Of a DNA stretch of 64,000 nucleotides, positions 37,406 through 49,100 are shown in pieces; the first letter of the stretch is position 1; each line of letters opens with the position of its first letter. Location of the stretch: contig WBMZ01008694.1 in assembly GCA_013400975.1 (NCBI GenBank), positions 62,001-126,000 on the forward strand, given 5' to 3'. Origin of the DNA: Atrichornis clamosus (taxonomy: Eukaryota > Chordata > Aves > Passeriformes > Menuridae). A program made the translations under genes and the position numbers. Under the pieces are notes generated by a model that saw only the letters and a list, made by a program, of their open reading frames with translations, did not search any database and had not been told where the DNA came from.

Positions 37406-40400
37406 CACTTGGTATTAATTACAGACTCTTGAAGATTTTGCATCTTCCTGTGATGCAGCAAGCAGCCTGAGAAGCCTGAGAATCCCAGTTTTATCAAGAG
37501 ACTTTCAGAAATTTTATGCAATTCCCCTTTCTCATCATGGAGAACAAGTTATATTCATGGGAGTCAAGGCAGTGTAGTTGGCAGTCAGAATGATTCCTTT
37601 CTTAAATCAGATGTTTCTGATATCCAGTTGTCTAGGAAAAATGTATTTGACTTCTAGTAACAGAAACTCTATGTTTCAATCATCCTGTTTTTTTGCTTTT
37701 ACTTGAGACATCTGTCTAGTTCAAGTATGTTTTTTGTTTGTTTGTGTTCCTTCATTTATTTGCTTGCAGCACTCTTACTGGGAGAATGTCATATAAAGAT
37801 CAGTTCTTTAAGAGTATATTTGAGTAATCCTCACTCTGTGAATTATAGTCCTTTCAGGTCATCACTGGAGTTCTTCCTTTCCTTTAGCTGATGTTGAAAT
37901 GCCTTAATCTATGTGCAATATATGTTCAATGTAAACGTAATTTTTTTCCCAGAAGGTCATTTTTAAGTTCCTGTGATATTCCACTATGTATATTGTGGGG
38001 TTTTTTGAAATTATTTCTTATTGTACATGGATAACTGCAACCATGTTTGACAGACCACAATTTGACAGAGAAAATCTCCTGTACGTAATATTAAAAAAAA
38101 GTTTGTTCAACAATTTTTTTTTTCTTCTCTCTAGTCTAGTGCATCTCCAGACTGATAAGATGGGATGTCAGTAGTCTTTGGCTGCGTCAATATGGAGATC
38201 TTGAATCTTGGTATGCTTTTTATTGACATGGAGGTGACCCAGTATATGCTTGTTGTGGGGCAGGGCAGTAAGATGAAGGTAATGGGCCAAGGACTGATCT
38301 TCTGGTAGAACATACACTGTGTAGCCACAATGTCCAGTGCTTGTTTCTCAGCTGTGACATCCCAGCTGACGTGTAACCCCTGATTGTGAAGTTTCTATGG
38401 TCTGTAGGAGGACAAGGTAAAACAAGCCCTAACCACAGCCGGCCTCTCAGGTTGTCTGTCCAGGTTCTGAATTAGACGGAAAATGCTAGTCTGTTTGTGC
38501 TGGAAGATGGCTTAAAAAGCTTCTCTTCATAATTTCTCAACTGTTTGTTGACCTTCCAGCTGAGATGAGAGGTAGTGTGGACCCACAGTACACAAAACAA
38601 GTCAAGTGTGAACATAAGGCTGATGCAATAGGACTTTGCCATGGAGAAGGCTTAGGTAAAATATGTATTTGGGTAGTCCTACAGAGAGATTTTTATGTTT
38701 TCTGGAGCTTGTTTAATCTACATAATAAAGACCTAATACATTTTTTTTTGTGGATTTTAGTGGTTTGGTATTTGAAAAGCCTTGTAGTAGGATTGCTGCC
38801 ATTTTTTTTTCTTTTTAAGGAATGCTAGTAGTGACTGTCTGAATGCTCTGGTGATCCATTCTTAATTTATAACAGTTATCAGCTTAAACTTGAGTTTGAT
38901 TTATTCCACTTGCAAACTGTAGTATATGGGAAGTTCTTTTCTGCACACAATGGGTTATGTGTAGCCTATGGAAGAACACAGGTTTGTTGTGGAAAATGTG
39001 AGGATAACTGCCTAGGCTGTTTTGTGCAATGATTGAAGCAGTGGTAATTTATCACTTTGGGATAAATTAATTTTTTTATCCACACATCACTCAGAATTGA
39101 TTTAGCATAAAAATGTCAAACTTTATAATCTTGCTCTCATCAACAATACCTTGGCTGTCCAGTGTTACACCGACCTTCGAATAATACATTCTGTGTGAGC
39201 AGTTGAGCTTGATTGATGATGTGTGGATTTTTAACAGCAACTGGGACTAGTAACTATGTATAACTGGGCATGAATTTGTTTAGTGATGGAAACAGTAAGA
39301 GGTGTATGCACAGTGTATATATACACTTTTCTGTGGACTGCTGATAATGAATTTGTCACTGTTCCAGTTCATCACAGTTGCAGTTCAACTTCTAATATTA
39401 ACATCACAAATAAGTTTTATTTACTGCTTTATTATTTAGTATACTATTATTTAAGGTATCTAAATACACTCTGTCTTTATTACTACTACTATAGATTTTG
39501 GGTTGAAGGGGAAAATTAAGATAGTAAATTTTCCTTTTCTGTCCCCATCAGTTTTTTCCATATTTTCTGCCAGTGTTCCCAGTATTCCCTTCATGCACGT
39601 TTTTCCAACTTTTTAATCTTTGTTATCTGACATCCTCAGAGTACAGTAAAGTGAGGGGCTTTACATTCCTGTTGAGTAAAATGTGGTTTCTGGGTAGTTT
39701 TATATATTTACAGAGAACGGTCATCATGTAACTTTGATTTTAAAATTATAATTCTATGCTGATAGGCAATTGTACAAAGTACTTCATTCCCCTTAAATGA
39801 GTTCATTTTGTGAAATCATGTTTGTATGTGGATGCTTTCGTTTATTTTAAAAAGTAAAGAAAAAAAAGGCTCTATAAAGACAAAGTTTTCTGTCAAAAGC
39901 TGAAAAGCGTGAGGGGTAACTGAAAGCAAGCAAGTTAGATTTAGTCTGTTTTTGGTATAGCATTTATTGACATTGTATACATAGCTGCAAGTTATCCCTG
40001 TGCAAAATCTTTGAAGGCTTTTTGTAGTGATGAAACAGAGAATACAGTTTGAATATGATGAAATTACTAGACAGTTGTGCCAGAGTATAATCTTTGGAGA
40101 TGTGTTTGCTTTTAATTAATGATGCAAAGAAGGAACTGCGGTTCTGCGCAAGATCCTGATAGGAGTTGAAGGATCTGGTGCTCATTTTCTAGCAAATGCT
40201 GTATTTTCATTTATAAATGATGGATCCTCAGGGGGTGGTAAACAGGGAATCCCACCCTTGGTGCCATTTTTTAGAATTCATATGGGAAGGGCACTTCAAG
40301 ATGTGGTGTCACAAACAAAGCTGCACATCCTGTAGAGATCTGTAGTGGTGTGTATTCCCTGAACTGTGGTTTAAGTCCTGAAAGCTGATCTTTGGCAGGT

Positions 40401-41602
40401 TTCTTAACTCTGTGAGATCATACATTTTGATTGTTCTCCTTGTTTTTAAAAGCTAAGGTATTTATTTATTTATTTTACTTGAAGCTGTGAGCTAGGCAGC
40501 CTGGTGATTTCTATAAGCTGTACTGCTTCTAAAGTAAGGACCATGATATTTGTGAGGCCTGGAACACACAGCTTATGGTTTTTGAAGCAAGGTGTACAGT
40601 TGGTTTCTTTAATCCTGTTGGTATTTAAGCTGCTCTGTGCTGGACCCCTGGTTTCCCTGACTCAAGACTTCAAAACTTTCTGCTTCCCTCGGGGTGAACA
40701 GGCTATCAGTGAATTGGGATAAAATTGTTTTTAGCTTTCTGTAGAATGGACTTCCAAGTTTACCTTAGTTCAATTGCTTTTCTGGCATCTGTCAGACTGC
40801 TTTTGCTTTCAATTTTTTTTTAGCTTCCCAGCCAAGTTAGTAATAAAACTTCAAATCTTTCTCCTCGTCTGAACCCACTTGCTGCTTCTATCGTTGTCAA
40901 ATTAGTGCTCTGTGCTAAAGTGTCTCTGTAGTGCTTTTAAATTTAAGTGTTAGTCTGTAGCTATAAAAAAATCACTTTTGTGCCTGCCTATGCAAAAAAT
41001 GGGCAGAATTAATACTTCACTGTGAAAGCCTGGATAAAAAGCTGCTAGTAGTTGTCTTTCTTGCCATTTCCCCTCTTCTGTGGCCTCAGCTAACAACATA
41101 ATCGCTGACCTTTTGGACATAGGCTGAGATTGCACAAAGTGACCAGACTGAGCTAATGGTTTGCTGCTGCCAAGAATGGCTTTCATACCTCCTGGATTTC
41201 TTACTGACGATTGTGTCCTTCCAGACACTTTTTTGAATCTGATACTGGATGTATTACTATAGTTCACTGCACCATTAGAAAATTAATCTATGGAGAGAAG
41301 GGGGGAAAAAATTAATTTCTTTCTCACAATTTAACAGTCCAGACCAGCTTACTTGAGAGAATTGGGTGAAAAGATCCTGACTGCATTCCTGGGAGCTGAG
41401 GAGCTCCAACAAAGGATGGACCACCCCTGTCAGAGACTATTTGATCAGCATTATAGTAAAACCTTGCTCTTCCTCAGCAGAGTATTGAGACAGCCAGTAT
41501 GACAGTATGGGTTGGGACAATGCTAAGCATGTCCCTTAGGTACTTGGGTTTGGCACAGAGCTTACAGTTGTTTTCTACCTGTTTGATTTTCTCTGATTGC
41601 AG
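37406..41602. other. Unique DNA, one possible pseudogene-like patch
   Basis: At about 38170-38550 the sequence is GC-richer, and on the minus strand two frames give protein-like stretches in different phases (for example GHCGYTVYVLPEDQSLAHYL in one). This might be a frameshifted retro-pseudogene, but I cannot name a parent. The rest of this stretch is AT-rich and featureless. A plus-strand frame at 40504-40722 encodes a leucine-rich, signal-peptide-like start without a matching splice donor. Confidence 0.3.
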
Positions 41603-41733
41603 GTGACCTGACATACAGCTGTGATTTGAGCACACAAAATCAGTATCTCCTCATACAGTGGGTTGAAGATGAAAAGTCTGTACTATGCCTGTATAGTGAG
41701 AATAAATTCTTTGGTTGCCAACACGATGTCTTT
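41603..41733 (+). CDS. Candidate 131-bp exon, weakly Ig V-set-like
   Basis: A strong acceptor (long pyrimidine tract ending GATTGCAG at 41602) precedes 131 bases that are open in one frame, with two bases plus 43 codons, up to a GTGAGT donor at 41734. The translation starts DLTYSCDLSTQNQYLLIQWV. A Cys followed 13 residues later by Trp, in beta-strand-like surroundings, is reminiscent of the B-C strands of Ig V-set domains. The exon is too short for a whole V-set, and the frame stops soon after the donor (41764-41766). It could be a chance open frame or a decayed receptor exon. No upstream partner was found. Confidence 0.2.
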
Positions 41734-42826
41734 GTGAGTGGCAAAGAAAAATTGGTAGCATTCTAAACTGTATTAGGCATGTTTTTAACTGGTTTTGCCC
41801 CATCATGGTAAAAACACAGAGTTCAGTAACATGACAATAAAATATCATTTGCCATGTCACTATGGGAACAGTGGGTTACTTCTTCCTACTGGGTAAAAAA
41901 GGTAGCCGAGAGCTGAAATATTTAAGCCAAAAAAATTTAAAATTGAAAGTATTTTGCATTTTCATATAAGGTACCACTGCCATGATCTAGCCTACAACTC
42001 TCTCTATTTTATCATTGTGTTTCTCAGAAGCACAGATCAGAAACACATTCTTGTTTTCTAATACTCCAGCACATTAATATAGGTTTAAAAATTTTGTTTT
42101 CACTTTAGCTCACATACCGTTCCTTCTATCTGCCTCCTCTCTGTAATCCTACCAGTAACTGCACTAACAGTGTGACCTGCAGGCTGTCAACCAGATGATC
42201 ATTACTTAAATTCTTACCTCATTTTACCACAGGAGCACAGTCTACCATATTTTTACAAACTCCTGGCATTAAACTGCTGGAAGTGACCCTGTTCACTTCA
42301 TGGATCAAAGCAGAGGTTTTTACTGCCTTGTCTGGATCTCTACAATTTTGGTGTCTGTTCAGCATATGCTAGTGCCATATGTGAGAAAGGGAGGTGTTAG
42401 CTTTTCCTCCTCTCTGTGCGTAACCTGGGAAGCTATGGGTGATGTCTTGCATACATGTGAGAAGTACTGACTGCAATCCGTGTGTGATCAGAGCAGGCTG
42501 AAGTTCTGTGCTGCAATCTCACAGCCCTATAGATGGCTAGTTAACAGTCTTACCCTCCTGTTTTCTTCCTTGCTGAATGTTGTGTTTTAAAATAATTCTT
42601 ACATTCAAGAGTGGTTTTGGGGTTTTGGGTTTGGTTTTTTTAATAAGTTCATTAAACTCTGTTTGGAGCTACAGTCTTATGTTAACTGCATAAATTTCAC
42701 TTATTGGTACAGAAGTGGCTGGGGAATCAGTCTGTAATGATTCAAAACAGATATCCTTCAGAGTTCCTTTTTGTCTTATGAAATAAAAAATATGGAGGTA
42801 TGGCAATAAAGGACACTTTTCTTTAC

Positions 42827-43139
42827 CTGAGAAGGCAATACAGCAGAGGGAATGAGTTTTGGTGGTGGAAGGGGAAGAAGGACAGTGGAGGAGATGAAGA
42901 TGTTGCAATAGGCATTGCTGAAAGACGTGTGTCCCTGCTCTGAGCGTCACTTGAGTAGATAATCCATTTGCTTAGCAGGTTGCTGGCACTTAATGAAGAA
43001 AGTTCACGAAGATGTGGAAGGGCCATTACAGTGTTATCAGCAATGAAAGGCCACCACTCAATCACTTGGGGAACAAGGGATTCGGCTTTGAACTCTGTTG
43101 AAGTCTTGAAATTCTTCTTATGCCAGCCTGATGACACCA
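42827..43139 (-). CDS. Candidate 313-bp minus-strand exon, protein unknown
   Basis: On the minus strand a CTCCTCCAG acceptor (modest) precedes 313 open bases that end in CTCAG|GTAAAG, a good donor (donor bases 42821-42826). Two bases, 103 codons and two leftover bases fit one frame. The first two thirds of the translation are balanced in composition (around residues 10-75). The end is F/P/S-rich and looks random. The opposite strand is also open over much of the region, which lowers confidence. No domain is recognised. Confidence 0.15.
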
Positions 43140-46100
43140 CTGGAGGAGCATGTGTTTTGGTTTTGACTTTTTGTTTGAAGAGTTGTCAAAACACTTGTTT
43201 GATTTGGTTTTATTTCTTTAAAGGCACATTTCTGAGTAGGGGTTCCTTCCCCTGCTTGGAAGCAGGTGAAAAATGAAAAGTGTGGCTTCTAACAGAGACC
43301 AAAGCCTAACGTGTCCTCATAGGGCAGAAGGAGGACACTTAGGGTGTGGGGCTGTCACTTGTGCATGTCTTCTTTTTTCTTCCCTTCATTTTTTGTACAG
43401 GCTTTGAGGTGTAACCATGTGTTACATTAGCTTTTTTTTTTTTTTTTTACTTTTGCGCTCACATAGCCCACGAACACATTAAAGTAAATGTTTGCTAAAC
43501 TTTGTTTGTTATAAAGCTCTTAATTGCAGGAGCTGCATAAACACATTGTGGTTAACGAAAGTTAAAGTTGAAAGTTAACTAAACTTGCACAATCTAATAA
43601 GAAGGTAAATTGCCTGAAGTATTACTGTTTAATTTTCTTTGGTTTCCCTACACTATCAGGCTTTAGTGCAAATAATGCTTGGAAAAGTATGTAGGGAAGC
43701 TTCTTTCAAATAGATCTTACAAATGATTTGACAAGAAAATCTTTCTTTCTGCACCATGGAAACTCTTGACTTCCATCAGTGAAAATTGTAAAATGATGAT
43801 AATTATCTGGAACTTTTTTGCTGTGCCATAAGAGAATGATAGTGTCACCTCACTAATAATTTTATTTTCAAGCTGATGATGGGCTTTATAGACAAGAATA
43901 TATCCTTAGCATATGATGCGTGTAATGTAAATGGGCATGTGCACATATCCAGCTATCTCTTATAACTCTTGAAATTGAAAATAATCGAAAACTGCTTGTT
44001 TCACATCTTGGCAAAAAAATGTGTGTCTCTTCTTGAGGTAACTTAGATCCCAGTGCAAAGATTTTGATGTTCTAAGAATCCTCTACATCTGTAAAAGCAA
44101 AATTTAATAGATTTTTTTTGTGGGAAGGAGCCATGATGAATATAGTTTTGATAAAAATCATGATTAATATCTTTCTATGAGAATATGGGAATGGAAGAAA
44201 CGATAAAAGTCTAGGAAGAATGGTGCCTCATTGCAGAGTGACTTTTTTTGTGTGTGTGTTTTATATTTGTGAATTTTGGGCAAGATCTAATTATCAAAGG
44301 ACGTATTATAAATTCTAATAAATTCTTTGAATCATTGGTACTTCTGAAATTGTTGAAAGTTATGTTTGCTAAGGTTTTAATATGTTACACATTGAACTTG
44401 TATGTTCTCTGCCTCTGGCATAACACCGGAAACTGGGGAGCGTGGGGCAGAGGGAAGGGAGTGGGAGGTGGCAGGTGATTATGTTAAACCAAAACTGCTG
44501 CTGATCTATGTCTGTTAGCAGCTGTCTAAAAGTCTTTAAAGTTAATGGAAAGATTTCCACTGGTTGTATGTTGTGGATGGGATGCTTTGTGCATTCTTGC
44601 TATATTGTGTCATTTTGTATCATTTACATACTGTTATTCAGTAATTTGTTGCCTATTGCAGTTGTCACATGGTAAAATGATGGTCTTTTCTCAGAACATG
44701 TTGTTCTTCCATATAGGTGTGTTGGAATTCATAAAGATTTTGAAAATATGGATTAATGTGAGTCTATGTGGTATCAGGAGGAACTTCATGCACTTTTCCT
44801 ATAATAGTATAAATTATTTATTAGTAAACAGTAATAAAGCTGCAGTCCTAAGGCTATAAAAATAATGCTTGTCATCTGCTGGTTCTGGAAACTTTCAACT
44901 GTTACCTGCTTTTCATTAGTATTCTTCCACCTGAAAAGAAAGTCATATGTATAATGAAAAACATGAGCTACAATTAAAACTCAATGAAAAAGAAGGGAAA
45001 ACAAAGCTGGGGCAATTGTCATGCTGAATTCAGGATGCTTACTTTCAGAATGCCCCCATGACTTAATTTAAAAATTTGGGTAGCTCTTTCTTTTTCCCCT
45101 CTTTCCTCCCATCACATGTGTGAGGATGTGATTTTTCATATACTGTTCACGTGTGGTGCACGATCATGATTTTATTATCTCCCTTTCTCGTTACCATTAT
45201 TTTGTGAGATTTAGCTTTTTAGTCATTTACCAATGTATCTTTTGGTGGCATGTTCTATTTCTCACTTTAGTTATTATTTCATTAGTCTTCTGATAGAGAA
45301 TGAAAAATTTGTCAGTTTGAAAGAGTAAAAAGAAAGAAAAGAGGTTAAATTTGGGGACATACCCTGATGATCAAGAAGAGATGGGATCTGTAAACCATAA
45401 GAAGAAGATAACTCAGAAAATGACTTTTGTAACCCTGTTGTATGTAGAATGAACAAGGTGCCATACTTTCCAATCATAACCTAAAAGTACATTTTAGCAA
45501 ATCATTACTTGGTAAGTAAAGGACAATTTAAAAAAACCCCAAATTATTTGGTGAAAAAGAGATTCAAATATTTCTAAACACAATATCTTTTATGCATTAT
45601 AAGTGCAATTTTAAATGTGTGCCTCACGATTCAGACTACTTTGCAAGCAACATGAAATGCATCCTTTTGTATAAGTCAGCCTTCAACAAAGTATGGTTTA
45701 CACCATGGATCAAATATGCAACATTAAAATTCATTATAGGCATATTACCCACTCTCATTATATGACAGAAGTGTGTCAGTGAAATTAGCAGTCACAAAAA
45801 AGACAAAGATTTTCTTACCTATTAGTTGGAAGGGAGCAGCTGTTTGAGTAATTCCACAGAGGGATAACAATGACCAACTGACTTGCACGTTTTAAAGAAA
45901 AAATGATATCAAATCCTTTGAGGATGCCATATGTTCTGGGCTTTGAGGCAGGCTTTGTGCACTATCATAGCAATTAGACAGACTGGAGACTCTGCTAAAA
46001 TTTTATCCAAAATGCCAGCAGAGAAGTATTTCTTGGGGTTTTTTAATTGTGAACAGAAACGTAGTTATGCTCCCATTACTTATTACAGGATAAGTTAGTT

Positions 46101-49100
46101 ACAGTGCAGATTTTTTTTTTTCCCAATCATTTCCCATAGAGAACTAAGTATAAATAAGCTGGTTTGGTGTGGTTCTTGGGTTTTTTATTTATTTTTCTTT
46201 TTCATTATGGTTGAATTTTAATTTTTTTTTTTCAGTTATGGTGGTTATCCTTTTACTTACAGAAGAGACTGTGAAGTAATGTTGCTTAGAATAATGCTAC
46301 CTCCTTTTGTCATTTGTGAGTGAGGTATGAAAGATGCCAAGCCTGCTCAAACAAACTTGGTAATTGCCACTGAGAATTGGGCCATTTGGATGATCAATGG
46401 ATCCATCTGTCTCTTCTGTAGTTCAGTATTGAACTTCTCTAGTTTGATGTGACTTCTTGCCAGACCTATTCTGATTTAAGAAAGCTTGTATTGACCAGTT
46501 TACCTGAACTGGGCACATACAAATTATCTGTGCTGATGTTTTGGAGATGGGTCACCCGCCAAGCTTCAGCTTGCTAAAAGGAAGATGCCTGTATCAGAAA
46601 AGATCTATTTGGAGCCATTAGGAAGCAGAAAGGCCTATTAGCTGAAGCTGCTATGAAGATGTGTTGAGTCTGTGCAACACAGTCTCCAGAGACCTGCCAG
46701 GACACATAACCCTCCGTTAACAAGCTGAGAGATGGTTTGTCTATGGATACACATGTATACTCAGAGTTGCTATATCCATTTTGAAGCAAGGCCTTTTCTG
46801 CTGTGTAAGTTGTATTATTTCTTTGCCTAATAACTGACAGCAAGATCCACAGTGGCACTTTACTGTTCTTCCAGTGTCTTGGTTCTGTTTGGCAGTTCAC
46901 AAAGAGCCTGTCTGACCTTCTTGGTATTTTGGCATTCAGCTTTTCTCTTATTTAAAGCACATACCTTGTACATGTACAAAAAAAGCTCCTCAGAGCTTTA
47001 TAATTCCAGGTCATGGTGCTTTCTAATGCAGTATTGCTGAATTGAGTACTGTGGTTCCTGGGTTCCCTTGTAGCCCCTTCCCTCTCCCTGACCCTCATCC
47101 AGAACTGCATTGAATCCCCAAACTGCTCTCTGAAGTCAATAGAATTATTTAGGTTTACTTTTGTTTGATGAAATTAGGGAATACGAAGAGAGCCGTATAA
47201 CCAAAGGCTTGCTTAAGAGGCAGTGCAAAACCACAGGCATGCAGTGTGGAAGGGTGTGAGGTCTGGGATTTTGTGATCTGATAGATTTAATACCAGAAAG
47301 AGAAGGTAAAGGAATGAAAGATCCCGTGTTTGTGGTACAGTGAAGGAATGTCAAACTTTGAATCTATATTGACCATCCAAGTCTAAAGGCAGTAAAATTT
47401 GAAGGTTGATTTAAGTATTTGAGAAAAAAAGGAAAACTTCTTTCTGAATGTTTTAAGTTTTGTTTTTAATTTTTAGTGTCTTTTTACCCCATAGAAACAG
47501 ATGTTTGAAACTGTGAAGCTTGCCATCACAGAACTAATATTGATCAATATAAAAAACCATATTAATCATAACTAGAGAGGTCACAGTCATGTAGTGAATA
47601 TGGTTTTAAACATCTGTAGTTTATCATGTTTATTCTTTTGAGCTATATGTTGAGCTATACATTGCAGAAACTGAGTAAATAATGCTGTATTTAAAATAAT
47701 ACATATAAATGAATTTTGGGCTTGTTTTTTGTTTGTTTAGAAGACACATCAAGTAGTGATTGAAATGTCTGATATAATAGTGTAATTTTCTAAATGACCT
47801 CAGTATCATGTACCTAGGTATTTATCTGGTGTAAAGGGAGGAAAGGAAAGCTTCTGCCCCTTCTTTATATGTTTGGAATTTCTACATTTTCTTTCCTGAT
47901 TCTCAGATGTTTCTCAGATTCTCAGTGCTTAGATGTGAGCACTGACATTTCTGGAAAAGCCACATACTGTCAGTGACTGGGGACATATGATGTCTCTGGA
48001 TCTGTCTCCATGACTGTGATATCAAATCTTCAGGGCTCCTAATAGCCAGTCAGGGTGAATCAAGGAATCTGCTATTAATGGCCATTCCTTAGAAATGCCT
48101 TTGCTGCTGCTGTGGAAAAAAAAGACAGGGATGCAGGCAGTCCTTGAACACTGGAATTGCTATTGCCTGCTTTATCGAGCCATGGCAACCACAAGGAAAG
48201 GATCCTGGGGCATCTCAGCTCTGAGGGTGCCATCTCCCATGTTTAAGCCAAAAAAAATCTGGCGGGAAGATGGTGGCAGGACGTGTTTGCTCTTGAGATA
48301 AAACTCAGTCCCAGAGGGAAGGGAGTAGAAATAAAAATCCTCACTGGGTTGAGGACATTGTGAAGTGAGAGGATTGCTTCTCAAAGGGATTTCTTTCCTT
48401 TTAAGGAAAGATTTTTGCTGTTAGTCTCAATGAAGTGATGAGGGACTATCTCCTTCACTTTTTACTTAAGGGGTTATTTGCCAGTTATACATCAGTCATT
48501 TTCATTCCCAACAAATTGCATGTAGTCACCTCTTACTCTAAGTCATGGACCCAAAGCCATGTAGGACAATCTGGTAAAATGATTAAGTTTAGGTGTTGTC
48601 ATATCTTCTTTGTTACACCTGAGAGGTCTTCCCTGCTGAAGTGAGATTTAATTGAAGTTGCTGCCTGGGTGCCTCACAATCTCTGTGTGTCAGGCTGGGA
48701 GGAACCGCCTGCAGCACTGCTGGTAAAAGGGGCATCGAGGGAATATGACAGCAGGCTCAGTCCAGAGCCAGGACCTGGGAGTCATGATATTTTGGGAAAG
48801 GGATTTGTAAAGGGCTACTGGCTAAATGAATTCGGAGAGATCCTTGGCTTCAGCACAACCTACAATCATGCTTTACTTCTAGTTTGGAAAGCCAAAAGTA
48901 GCCCAGCATGTTTTGAAGGTTAGTGATCTTTAAGAAACTAAGCCAGTAAGCACATAAAACAGTTCATTGTCTCCCATTAAACCAGGTGACCTACACAGAA
49001 GCAGGATTGTCTCAATAAGTAGCTGGAAGGGACCTTACATAGAAAGTCTAATAAACCCAAGGGAGATGTAGGTAATTCTCAGTACAGGGATAGGGGACAG

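Noticed and set aside
43432..43448. T17 run as a possible retrocopy poly-A tail (also 54725-54742)
   Set aside because: No recognisable minus-strand coding sequence or target duplication next to either run.
49019..49060. Possible CR1 tail (AGCTGGAAGGGACCTTACAT...)
   Set aside because: Only about 35 bases of loose similarity and no octamer tail; not supportable.
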